Assembly (NCBI GenBank): GCA_031288715.1
Contig: JAITQW010000038.1
Coordinates: forward strand, 1-38,593
Reading direction: 5' to 3'
Source: Lactobacillales bacterium
GTDB lineage: Bacteria; Bacillota; Bacilli; Lactobacillales; Streptococcaceae
Length of the DNA stretch: 38,593 nucleotides
Below, piece after piece: positions 1-7,997 of the stretch. The notes under the pieces are model-generated. The model did no database searches. It had not been told where the DNA came from and saw only the letters and a program-made list of their open reading frames with translations. Position numbers and translations under genes: made by a program. Each line of letters opens with the position of its first letter. Within the stretch, counting starts at the first letter, position 1.

Positions 1-44
1 GCTATTTTATTTGATGTCTAAGAGATTATTCTATATAAATTTAC

Positions 45-118
<74 letters not shown>

Positions 119-179
119 TAAAATTAATGAAAATAACATTAAGATGGTAGTTTATATTTTTAAGTGGATAGAACTGGTT

Positions 180-737
180 TTAGATTTGCCACCAATTTTC
201 GGATGAGTCTTCATACTTTTCTTTATAAAAATTCTTAAAACGGCGCTTTGCTCGCAATGCTGCTCGTTTTTTTTGTTCCTCCGATTTGAATGGGTAGGTA
301 TCTTTTCCTCCGCTTATCCACTGTAGAAAAGCAGCTTGCTCCATTTTGGATAGATGTTTTGTTATAAAATTGATGAAAAATTTTTTAAATCCCATTTTTC
401 GAATGAAATCATTTTCTGGATACCTTGATGTTATGTATGGCAAAGAAATGTCACAGTATTTTTGCGCTATGCATTCGACAGGTTCACCGTTTTCGTTTGT
501 CCTTTTTTTTGCATATTGTTTTCGATAATAAGAAATTAACCAACGCTTTAAATTGGCTTTAAAACAAGTTCCTTTTGTCCACTGTAATTTTTCATTGTAA
601 TTTTCCAATGTGCGCCATAAGATAATTCTTGCCTCTTGTTCAAAATCGTCAAGCTCAATAGATTTTATTGCAAATGTACGGTACATTTTTAAAACTAGTG
701 GGCGGTAAGCTCTATACTCTTTTTCTAAATCAAACAT
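180..737 (-). CDS. comX: ComX/SigX-like competence sigma factor
   Basis: A 185-residue sigma-70-like protein resembling the small alternative sigma factors (ComX/SigX) that switch on late competence genes in streptococci and relatives. Residues about 5-80 look like region 2, with the acidic DDFEQEARIILWRTLENY core followed by a basic KRWLISYYRKQYAKKR helix. Residues about 129-175 (LSKMEQAAFLQWI, then a Lys/Arg-rich helix) resemble a degenerate region 4. Length is close to the usual 160-190. The start is supported by GGGAGGA about nine bases upstream. It is transcribed alone, divergent from yidC; no comR, comS or comCDE lies beside it. A diverged SigH/ECF-type sigma or phage late regulator is an alternative. 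The family call is by motif and length, not by database search. Confidence 0.72.
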   Translation of the reverse strand: MFDLEKEYRAYRPLVLKMYRTFAIKSIELDDFEQEARIILWRTLENYNEKLQWTKGTCFKANLKRWLISYYRKQYAKKRTNENGEPVECIAQKYCDISLPYITSRYPENDFIRKMGFKKFFINFITKHLSKMEQAAFLQWISGGKDTYPFKSEEQKKRAALRAKRRFKNFYKEKYEDSSENWWQI

Positions 738-866
738 ATACTATGTCCTCCCTACTTATTTTCTGAAATTGACTTCAGAGTAGAGCTCTTTTGTATTTAA
801 AAAAAGCGAACAAATGTTTAAACCGAGTAATTACCTGTCTTTTGTCTATCTTTTTAAAAAATGGGT

Positions 867-904
867 AAAAAGAATGGAGAATTGAATTTTAAAACATTCT
901 TTTT
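867..904 (+). promoter_or_regulatory. Hairpin in the yidC leader region
   Basis: AAAAAGAATG (867-876) and CATTCTTTTT (895-904) form a perfect 10-bp inverted repeat with an 18-base loop, ending in T-rich sequence. It lies just upstream of a strong ribosome binding site (AAGGAG, 918-923) and the open frame leading into yidC. It could be a weak terminator or attenuator; nothing in the sequence decides which. Confidence 0.4.
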
Positions 905-1065
905 AATTTTTAAAGTTAAGGAGAAACGCTTTAATGAGCATATATAATTTGAAGATGTCACGTATTATGTCATGTAAAAATGCCTGCGATGTCATTGAAA
1001 AAATAAAGCGGGTACTATATGATTATTTAAGTATCGTAAATCTAAATATAAGGATGAATTTCGAA

Positions 1066-2010
1066 ATGAAAAGGTTGAAGCGTTTGTTTTTTGGTAGTTT
1101 GCTGATAATGTTATTGTTAGCTTTATCAGGGTGTGTAAAACTAGATAAGTCTGGCAAACCATCAGGAGATGGTTGGGTTTATCATTTTTTGTTGAAACCA
1201 TTGAGTGATATCTTGGATTATGGTGTGAATAATTTTCATATTAGTTATGGGGTAGCGATTATTTTAGTAACATTAGTAATCCGCATAGCGTTGTTGCCAC
1301 TCTTTATTAATCAGAGTAGATCTATGACAATTCAGCAAGAAAAGAAAGAATATTTAAAACCTTATACAGAATCAATTGAAGCGAGAATGAAGAATGCTAA
1401 ATCTAGTGAAGATAAGATGGCTGCAAATATGGAGTTACAAAATTTTTACAAGGCAAATGGTGTAAACTTACTTGGTGGCTTGGGTGCAGGGTGTTTACCG
1501 TTGATTATACAAATGCCTATTTTTTCAGCGCTTTTTTATACTACGAAATATAATGAAGGAGTTTTAGCTTCCCATTTTTTGGGAATGGATTTAGCAAAAC
1601 CAAGTGTTGTTTTATTGGTAATTACTGCGGTAATTTCTTTGCTTCATGGATATATTTCTCTAATTGGTATTAGTAAAGAGCAAAAAGATCAGATGAAGAT
1701 GATGACCTTTGTTAGTCCAATTGTAACGATAGTGTTTGGCTATATGTTGAGTGGTGGAGTGCAGTTATATATGGCAGTTGGAGCTGTTGTGATGATTGTT
1801 CAGCAATGTATTGTGACTTTTTTACTGAAGCCAAAAATTTGCCAACAGGTTGAAGAGGAGTTTCGAAAAAATCCACCTAAAAAGCCAGAAACTCCTAAGG
1901 AAGATGTAACAATTTCAGAGGAAATAAAGCCGAAAAGTAAATCAATTCCAGTTTCCGGAAAGGGAAGGAATGCGGGGAAACAGAAAAAATATCCTACTAA
2001 TTTAAAATAG
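1066..2010 (+). CDS. yidC: YidC/OxaA membrane protein insertase (lipoprotein form)
   Basis: YidC-family insertase, which helps membrane proteins enter the lipid bilayer with or without SecYEG. From the ATG at 1066 the protein has 314 residues. It has a lipoprotein signal with lipobox ALSGC (Cys23), a YidC core with several membrane segments (SYGVAIILVTLVIRIALLPL, then GGLGAGCLPLIIQMPIFSAL), and a Lys/Pro-rich cytoplasmic tail. The arginine in the first core segment (LVIRIALLP) matches the conserved hydrophilic-groove arginine. The same frame is open back to an ATG at 934 that has its own strong AAGGAG at 10 bases, which would add 44 residues before the signal peptide; I prefer 1066 because the signal peptide then sits at the N terminus. 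The following genes are rsmG, parA and parB, as in origin-proximal regions of Firmicutes. rnpA, rpmH and jag are not present. Confidence 0.93.
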   Translation: MKRLKRLFFGSLLIMLLLALSGCVKLDKSGKPSGDGWVYHFLLKPLSDILDYGVNNFHISYGVAIILVTLVIRIALLPLFINQSRSMTIQQEKKEYLKPYTESIEARMKNAKSSEDKMAANMELQNFYKANGVNLLGGLGAGCLPLIIQMPIFSALFYTTKYNEGVLASHFLGMDLAKPSVVLLVITAVISLLHGYISLIGISKEQKDQMKMMTFVSPIVTIVFGYMLSGGVQLYMAVGAVVMIVQQCIVTFLLKPKICQQVEEEFRKNPPKKPETPKEDVTISEEIKPKSKSIPVSGKGRNAGKQKKYPTNLK

Positions 2011-2157
2011 AAATTTAAAAAATACACAACAAAAGACGCAGAAAAATAATCATTTCCTTGCTTGTCTTTTGCATTAAAGGTAGAGTATGAATGTTGTGGA
2101 ACAAATATGTATAGTCGATTTTAAAATTAATTCACTATAAGAATTGGAGTTTAGTAA

Positions 2158-2880
2158 TTGACACCTGAGGAGTTTTCGCAAATTTTACAAGAATATGGAA
2201 TTCAGTTATCCATTGAACAACAGGAGCAGTTTGCTCGATATTTCTATTTTTTGGTTGAGTGGAACAATAGAATGAATCTGACAGCTATTACGGAAGAAAA
2301 TGAAGTTTATTTGAAACATTTTTTTGATTCTTTGGCACCAATATTTTTGGGTGTGATTGCGAGCAATGATCCGATTGATTTGCTTGATATTGGTGCAGGT
2401 GCAGGATTTCCGAGTATTCCTATGAAAATTTTATTTCCAAAGTTGAAAGTCACCATTATTGATTCGCTGAATAAACGGATTATTTTTTTGAAAGAATTAG
2501 CAAAAGCGTTAGGATTGGAAGAAGTTCGTTTTTATCATGGACGAGCAGAAGATTTTGGGCAGAATGTTTACTATCGAGAACGATATTCATTGGTAACTGC
2601 GCGAGCGGTGGCGCGCTTAAATGTTTTGAGTGAGCTAACATTACCATTTTTGAAAAAAGGTGGTCGGCTTATAGCATTAAAAGCAAGTCAAACAAGTGAA
2701 GAAGTTCGGAAAGCAAAGAAAGCAATTGCTCTATTGGGGGGTAAAATCGCAGAAGAGAAAGGCTATTCACTACCAGTGACTCAAGATTCTCGTTTTTTGG
2801 TTGTTGTGAAGAAGGAGGGAATTACTCCAAAGAAATATCCAAGAAAAGCCGGAACTCCTAATAAAAAACCAATAGTGTAA
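2158..2880 (+). CDS. rsmG: 16S rRNA (guanine-527-N7)-methyltransferase RsmG
   Basis: SAM-dependent methyltransferase (GidB/RsmG) that makes m7G527 in 16S rRNA. The 240-residue length is normal for the family. The N-terminal [15 protein letters not shown] motif is diagnostic, and the SAM-binding loop is [10 protein letters not shown] (residues 77-86). Further family motifs are [11 protein letters not shown] and a basic C-terminal tail ([15 protein letters not shown]). Translation starts at a TTG (2158) with GGAG eight bases upstream; this start gives the usual TPEEF N terminus. It sits between yidC and parAB, a common arrangement near oriC. Confidence 0.96.
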   Translation: MTPEEFSQILQEYGIQLSIEQQEQFARYFYFLVEWNNRMNLTAITEENEVYLKHFFDSLAPIFLGVIASNDPIDLLDIGAGAGFPSIPMKILFPKLKVTIIDSLNKRIIFLKELAKALGLEEVRFYHGRAEDFGQNVYYRERYSLVTARAVARLNVLSELTLPFLKKGGRLIALKASQTSEEVRKAKKAIALLGGKIAEEKGYSLPVTQDSRFLVVVKKEGITPKKYPRKAGTPNKKPIV

Positions 2881-3005
2881 TTTTGATAGTATCTGAAATT
2901 TGCATATTAAAGCTGTCCTGTAACTAAGACATGTTTTAAATTGTTGCTATTTTTTTCTGAGACGAGGAAATAAGCGCAGGAAGATCGGTTACTGTGAGAG
3001 TATTT

Positions 3006-3033
3006 TTGACAAAGTATTCAGGAAAAATATAGG
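3006..3033 (+). promoter_or_regulatory. Probable sigma-A promoter of parAB
   Basis: TTGACA (3006-3011), a 16-base spacer, then TATAGG (3028-3033), about 110 bases before the parA start. The -35 is a perfect consensus. No noc-type gene and no consensus parS 16-mer was seen in the 263-base gap between rsmG and parA. Confidence 0.55.
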
Positions 3034-3143
3034 GCAATTAATTGTGAATTTAGTTATAGGACGGGTCTATTCAATCTATGGAAAGATTTTAGGTAAATTT
3101 AGAAGGTTAATTCGCAAAAACTTTAGGTGAAAAGGAGACGAAA

Positions 3144-3905
3144 ATGGCGCAGATTATTTCAGTGGCAAATCAAAAGGGCGGTGTCGGTAAAACGACAACA
3201 ACGGTGAATTTAGGGGCATGTTTAGCAAGGATGGGCAAGAGAATTTTGCTGATTGATATGGATGCTCAGGGAAATGCAACAAGCGGTTTAGGTGTAGTGA
3301 AGAGTGAGTTGGAAACCGATATTTACAATGTTTTGGTTAATGAGGCTCCTTTGATTGGGGCGATTGTGCCTACTAGTCGTGAAAATATGTGGATTGTTCC
3401 CGCAACAATCGAATTGGCAGGTGCGGAGATTGAGTTGATTAATATGATGGCTAGGGAAACTCGGTTGAAGACGGCTCTTTCTAGCGTTATAGACAAATAT
3501 GATTATATCCTGTTAGATTGTCCGCCTTCATTGGGGCATTTGACGATCAATGCGTTTACAGCCAGTGATTCTATTTTGATTCCTGTTCAGAGCGAGTATT
3601 ATGCTTTGGAAGGTTTGACGCAATTGCTTAATACAATACGTTTAGTTCAGAAACACTTTAATTCAACGTTAGAGATCGAGGGTGTGCTTTTGACCATGTA
3701 TGATTCTCGGACAAATTTGGGAACAGATATTGTTAGTGAAGTTCGTTCTTACTTTAGTGAAAAGGTTTATCAGACAGTGATTCCAAGGAATATTCGTTTA
3801 GCGGAATCTCCTTCGCATGGTCTGTCAATTGTTGATTATGATCCAAACTCGAAGGGTGCTAAGTCTTATGAAAAGCTAGCAAAGGAAGTGGCATCTAATG
3901 GCTAA
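3144..3905 (+). CDS. parA: Chromosome-partitioning ATPase ParA (Soj)
   Basis: ParA/Soj ATPase, which works with ParB to segregate newly replicated origins and tune initiation. It has 253 residues. The deviant Walker A motif KGGVGKTTTT starts at residue 11 (signature Lys11, P-loop Lys16), the Walker A' region is LIDMDAQGNATSG, and Walker B is YILLDCPPSLG. The short N terminus before the P-loop fits chromosomal Soj rather than plasmid ParA with a DNA-binding extension. AAGGAG lies upstream of the ATG. The last codons overlap the start of parB (ATG at 3898), which indicates translational coupling. Confidence 0.97.
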   Translation: MAQIISVANQKGGVGKTTTTVNLGACLARMGKRILLIDMDAQGNATSGLGVVKSELETDIYNVLVNEAPLIGAIVPTSRENMWIVPATIELAGAEIELINMMARETRLKTALSSVIDKYDYILLDCPPSLGHLTINAFTASDSILIPVQSEYYALEGLTQLLNTIRLVQKHFNSTLEIEGVLLTMYDSRTNLGTDIVSEVRSYFSEKVYQTVIPRNIRLAESPSHGLSIVDYDPNSKGAKSYEKLAKEVASNG

Positions 3906-4791
3906 AAGGAAGGCATTAGGGCAGGGATTGACTGCTCTGTTTGGAGAAGAAATACGTCAAATCGAGGATGTTAACTTAGCGAATGAGCAGGTAGAGAAAA
4001 TTGCTTTAGGTGAGTTGCGTGCCAATCCTTATCAGCCGCGACGAATTTTTGATGAGCAAGCTTTGGCGGAACTTTCAAAGTCGATTCAACAAGATGGAGT
4101 ATTTCAGCCAATTATCGTGCGTCAGTCAAGCATTAAAGGATATGAAATTATTGCGGGTGAGCGGCGTTTTCGTGCGTCAAAGTTAGCGGGAAAGAAAACG
4201 ATTCCAGCGATTATTCGTGAATTTACAGAAGAGCAGATGATGCAGGTTGCGGTATTGGAAAACTTGCAACGTGAGAATTTGAATCCGCTTGAAGAAGCAG
4301 AAGCTTATGATATGCTGATGAATAAACTGGGATTAACGCAAGAAAAAGTAGCGAAACGTTTAGGGAAAACTCGCTCATATATTGCGAATTATTTACGTTT
4401 GTTAGGATTACCTACTGAAGTAAAAGCGATGGTTCAAGATAATTTGTTGGAAAAAAATAAAGCACGTGCGCTGCTGGGATTGAAAAACGAGGCGCAAATG
4501 GTTGCTGCGGCAAGGCAAGTTGTTGATGAGGGACTTAATACACGTCAAGTGGAGCAATTGGTGAAAGAAAAAAATGAAGGAAAATTGAAGTCAACTGCTC
4601 GGAGTTCACATCTTTCTAAGAAAAAAAAATCGTTCTACATTCGAGAGAGTGAAGATTTATTAACGGGTAAATTTGGCACGAAGGTTGCGATTCAAGAAAA
4701 AGGTGAGCGAGGAAAAATTGAGATTGAATACGTTTCGCAGAGTGATTTAACACGAATTTTGGATATTTTGGGAATTGAGTTAGATGAGTAG
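3898..4791 (+). CDS. parB: Chromosome-partitioning protein ParB (Spo0J)
   Basis: ParB/Spo0J CTPase-type DNA clamp that loads at parS and spreads. The 297 residues show the ParB N-terminal motifs NPYQPRRIFDE and GERRFRASKLAG (CTP-binding box), ENLQRENLNPLEEAEAY, a helix-turn-helix (TQEKVAKRLGKTRSYIANYL) for parS recognition, and a C-terminal dimerisation region. It overlaps parA by eight bases. A strong bidirectional terminator follows at 4908-4947. In many relatives other conserved genes follow parB; here the next gene is a convergent accessory gene. Confidence 0.97.
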   Translation: MAKRKALGQGLTALFGEEIRQIEDVNLANEQVEKIALGELRANPYQPRRIFDEQALAELSKSIQQDGVFQPIIVRQSSIKGYEIIAGERRFRASKLAGKKTIPAIIREFTEEQMMQVAVLENLQRENLNPLEEAEAYDMLMNKLGLTQEKVAKRLGKTRSYIANYLRLLGLPTEVKAMVQDNLLEKNKARALLGLKNEAQMVAAARQVVDEGLNTRQVEQLVKEKNEGKLKSTARSSHLSKKKKSFYIRESEDLLTGKFGTKVAIQEKGERGKIEIEYVSQSDLTRILDILGIELDE

Positions 4792-4907
4792 ATAGTGCTG
4801 GCAAATTTTTAACAGAACTATTTTACAAAGTGTTCTCTTTCTCTAGACACAAAAATGGTATCGGCGAATTTCACCAACACTATTTAGTATGGAGCTAAGG
4901 AAGAAAC

Positions 4908-4947
4908 AAAAAAGGATGAGGGGAAATTTCTACCTTCATCCTTTTTT
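4908..4947. terminator. Bidirectional rho-independent terminator
   Basis: AAAAAAGGATGA (4908-4919) pairs with TCATCCTTTTTT (4936-4947); the stem extends by a G-U and two G-C pairs. It is A-flanked on one side and T-flanked on the other, so it can end parB transcription on the plus strand and the large minus-strand gene that stops at 4980. Confidence 0.9.
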
Positions 4948-4979
4948 AGAATTTTTTACATAAACATGTGTTTTAATTT

Positions 4980-7900
4980 TTAATCAAATAGATAGCCATC
5001 TTGATTTTCCAAGAAATAGCATGTAAGAAATTTTTCTTTTTCAGATTTGGAGAGTGAGTGTGATCTAAAGTATTGAGCAGGATCAGCTAATAGTTGCTTT
5101 GCATCTTCTTCTTCGGTTGTTTGTATACTTGTACGCTCTTCTGCTGTTAGTTGACTTATTCTTTTGGTCATGATTTCTTCAATTGCATTTAGAAGAGTTG
5201 CTTCAGAGTTATTTTTCAAAATAGCATGAACTAAGTTTTTGCCAGTGAATGCGTATTTTGCAATAATTTGAATGATTTTTTCTGCATATTCTTTATATTC
5301 TCTTGGGTTTGGATGTACTGGTTTAGCAGCAGTAGCAGTCTCGAATTCTTTCATCATTGATTCTATCTTTAATTTTTCTACTCCGTCAATAAGATGTTCT
5401 GGTTGAAAAGAAAGGAAGCCTGGAAAATCAAATCCAAATTGTTTGTCTAATACTTTCATCACGCCAGCGATTTCCATATTTGCTTCGGCAGGAGTTCGCA
5501 AAATAGAGCCTATTTTCTCTTTAGGATCAAAGTATGTTCGGAATAAATCGGTGAATCCATTTTGAATGGCTAAATGAATCTTACTGGTTTCATTATTAAT
5601 TTCAATCAAACTCTCCATAATGGATAAAAGTCCTGTATAGTTCCCAGCTGGGCAGTGGCGATATGTTTGAGCAAAATCGCCTAAAATACTTGCAGAAGCA
5701 TTCATTATTTTTTCTTTTCTGTCTGTAGAGAGTTGATCGAATGAGTTGATTTCTTCGAGAAGTTGTTCCATTTGACGAATGACGAATCGTGTAATGGCTT
5801 TATTTCTTACAAAATAAACATAGTTTGGTTGTTGTTGATACATGAGGTTATTGTAAGATTTCCATGCATTATTGATGACTCTTTCTTTTTCTTCTTTTAA
5901 TAGTTGTAAAATTTGCGTCAATCTTTCTTTTGAAACAATGCTTCCATCGACGATTTGTTCTACCGATTGATTTGGTAATTTTCGGTTATAATTTGCTAAA
6001 ATTACTTTTTCTTCTCGAGTTAATGTGGATAAAACGTTTCGGTCGTCTCCGTAATTAGGACCGATATCCGTATCTTTGGCTTCAAACGAACCGCTCATGC
6101 TAATAAATCCGTCTTCCCATTTTCCACCTTCAGAAAGAATTTTTTTATTGTATTTTTCATAAAATTGGTCTTTTGTGTAGAATTCAATGGGTTGATTTGC
6201 TTGTTTAGACCAATTTTCTCTTGAAAACATCGATAATTGATAGAGTTTATGAAAGACCTTTTTTACCTGTCCTATTTCATCTTCAGTGAAGTCTTCATTG
6301 GATTCTTTTCCTGAAATCAACGAATTAAATGGAATTTTAGGATTTAATTTTCGAGATTCAATGGTTTTGTTTTGAATTCCTTGGAAAAATGGTTTGAAAT
6401 TTTTCTCAAAATCTTGGTTTTCTGTATTTGTTAAAATTTCAATTTGTTTGTACAGTCCAGGATTACCTAACAAAACAAAAAGCCTTGTTTTTTCAATGAT
6501 AGGAGCAATTAATTGGACAAAATTTAAATATTCTTCTTGAGTGATACTTTTATCGCTTATATCACTATAAGGAATGATATAAGGAATAAATGTTTCTTCT
6601 AATTGATTTTCCAAGTATTTCTTGGTGGATAAAAAGAATAAAATTGGTTCTTTGTACAAACTATGATTGGTAATTGCTTCTTTTTTCTTTTCAAAATGAA
6701 GTGTTGATTGCAAATGTGGGAAATTATCTCCTGTTATCTTTTCCGATTCTTTTGCATTAATGGAAATTAAGCAATCTTCTGTTGCGTCCTCAAATGAAGA
6801 TAGTCCAAATTTTTCTTCACTTACTGGAATTGTATTTTTGGCGAAAATTTTTGCTGAATGTGCAGGAAATTTTGAAAAACCGTCTAAATCTGAAGCTCCG
6901 TCAATTGTGTAAATTCCTAATTTTTGAATAATTTCATCTTTTTTTATTAAATCAAAATTGTATTTTTTTGAAATTTCTTTTAAATATTGATTGGAAAAAT
7001 CTTGAAGTTCTTTTTCCGTTATAGTTGTAGGAATTTCTAGCTTTTTAAAATCATTTAAATTAAAATTTCTAAATTTACTACTTCTTAATAAATCAAAGAT
7101 GATTCCGGTTTTGTTGTTAGCAGATTCCGAAGTTTTGATAATATTGATTAATTTATTAAAATCTTCATCTGTCAATTTACTCGTAGAAATTTTTTTTGTT
7201 AAGCACTTCGATAGGAAGGTTTGTGGATTATTTTTATCTAAAAATGCATTAAAGAATGTTTCTGATTTAACAATTGTTAACCAATTTTCATCTTCTAATT
7301 TGTATTTTTTTGAAAGGTTGATTAAGTTTCCTCTTTTCAATAAATGATTGAATGTTTTTTCTGTAAATAATTTTTTTTCTTCATCGCTTAAATATTGCAT
7401 GAGCTCTAAACAGTGATCAAATAATTCTTCAACATCCTGAGAATTACAATAATTTTCTATCTTATCTAAATAGAGGTTTAACAGATTTTTTCGAAGTGTA
7501 GGAAACTCTTGCGTTGAGAAAATTTGAGTAAGCACTTCCTTTGAGATTTTGGTAGGGTTTACTTTTTTGAGTAACGGGTTTATAGCAGTTGTTGTAAATT
7601 TTTCTCTATCTTCAGCAGTGCTCAATAATTGCAATATTCTGAATACTTCACTAAAGAATAATTCATAATTATAGATATGATCTTCAGAATTAGAATGGGT
7701 TTCAATTTTTTCTGCGCAAAAGGTTAGTAATTGCTGTTTTAATTTCAAGAAATTTTGCGTTGAAAGGATTTCATTGAAAAGACTTCTGTTTTCATTTTCT
7801 TCATCGATTAAGCAAGATTCTAGATTCCAACATAACCTTCTGATTGAAAGATCATCTTCTTTCTTTAGCTGTTCTAATTTTTTATAAGCAACAAATTGCT

Positions 7901-7997
7901 TGAAAGAGAAAACATTTTTTTTGTTATTGCGTAAAAAGGTTAAATATTTTGAATAAACTTCTTGATTATCATTTTCAACGACTTCTTTTACAACCAT
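4980..7997 (-). CDS. Large unrecognised repeat protein, probably the frameshift-linked second half of a secreted protein
   Basis: 1005 residues that I do not recognise. It is rich in Lys, Glu, Asn and Phe and mainly helical in character. Two imperfect tandem units of about 72-76 residues are visible: 77-152 (EILSTQNF...NPTKIS) and 158-229 (QIFSTQEF...NLINLS), sharing STQ-F, a short helix, KIE, and a closing LLK. A different C-terminal region (about 740-900) carries the conspicuous RHCPAGNYTG segment. It has no signal peptide, membrane segment or LPXTG. Its ATG has no ribosome binding site and lies inside an A7 run in the last codons of the upstream gene, in the -1 frame. It may be made by coupling, by -1 frameshifting from the secreted upstream frame, or be split from it by an indel. 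No function is assigned. Confidence 0.75.
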   Translation of the reverse strand: MVVKEVVENDNQEVYSKYLTFLRNNKKNVFSFKQFVAYKKLEQLKKEDDLSIRRLCWNLESCLIDEENENRSLFNEILSTQNFLKLKQQLLTFCAEKIETHSNSEDHIYNYELFFSEVFRILQLLSTAEDREKFTTTAINPLLKKVNPTKISKEVLTQIFSTQEFPTLRKNLLNLYLDKIENYCNSQDVEELFDHCLELMQYLSDEEKKLFTEKTFNHLLKRGNLINLSKKYKLEDENWLTIVKSETFFNAFLDKNNPQTFLSKCLTKKISTSKLTDEDFNKLINIIKTSESANNKTGIIFDLLRSSKFRNFNLNDFKKLEIPTTITEKELQDFSNQYLKEISKKYNFDLIKKDEIIQKLGIYTIDGASDLDGFSKFPAHSAKIFAKNTIPVSEEKFGLSSFEDATEDCLISINAKESEKITGDNFPHLQSTLHFEKKKEAITNHSLYKEPILFFLSTKKYLENQLEETFIPYIIPYSDISDKSITQEEYLNFVQLIAPIIEKTRLFVLLGNPGLYKQIEILTNTENQDFEKNFKPFFQGIQNKTIESRKLNPKIPFNSLISGKESNEDFTEDEIGQVKKVFHKLYQLSMFSRENWSKQANQPIEFYTKDQFYEKYNKKILSEGGKWEDGFISMSGSFEAKDTDIGPNYGDDRNVLSTLTREEKVILANYNRKLPNQSVEQIVDGSIVSKERLTQILQLLKEEKERVINNAWKSYNNLMYQQQPNYVYFVRNKAITRFVIRQMEQLLEEINSFDQLSTDRKEKIMNASASILGDFAQTYRHCPAGNYTGLLSIMESLIEINNETSKIHLAIQNGFTDLFRTYFDPKEKIGSILRTPAEANMEIAGVMKVLDKQFGFDFPGFLSFQPEHLIDGVEKLKIESMMKEFETATAAKPVHPNPREYKEYAEKIIQIIAKYAFTGKNLVHAILKNNSEATLLNAIEEIMTKRISQLTAEERTSIQTTEEEDAKQLLADPAQYFRSHSLSKSEKEKFLTCYFLENQDGYLFD

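Noticed and set aside
934-1065. Possible rnpA remnant upstream of yidC
   Set aside because: rnpA normally precedes yidC, but the 44 codons show no RnpA motif; treated as a leader or N-terminal extension instead.
1992-2100. CAAAAGAC/GTCTTTTG pair after yidC as terminator
   Set aside because: The loop is 26 bases and there is no T-run; too weak to list as a terminator.
2881-3143. parS or Noc-binding site near parAB
   Set aside because: I looked for TGTTTCACGTGAAACA- and ATTTCCCGGGAAAT-like 16-mers and saw none here.
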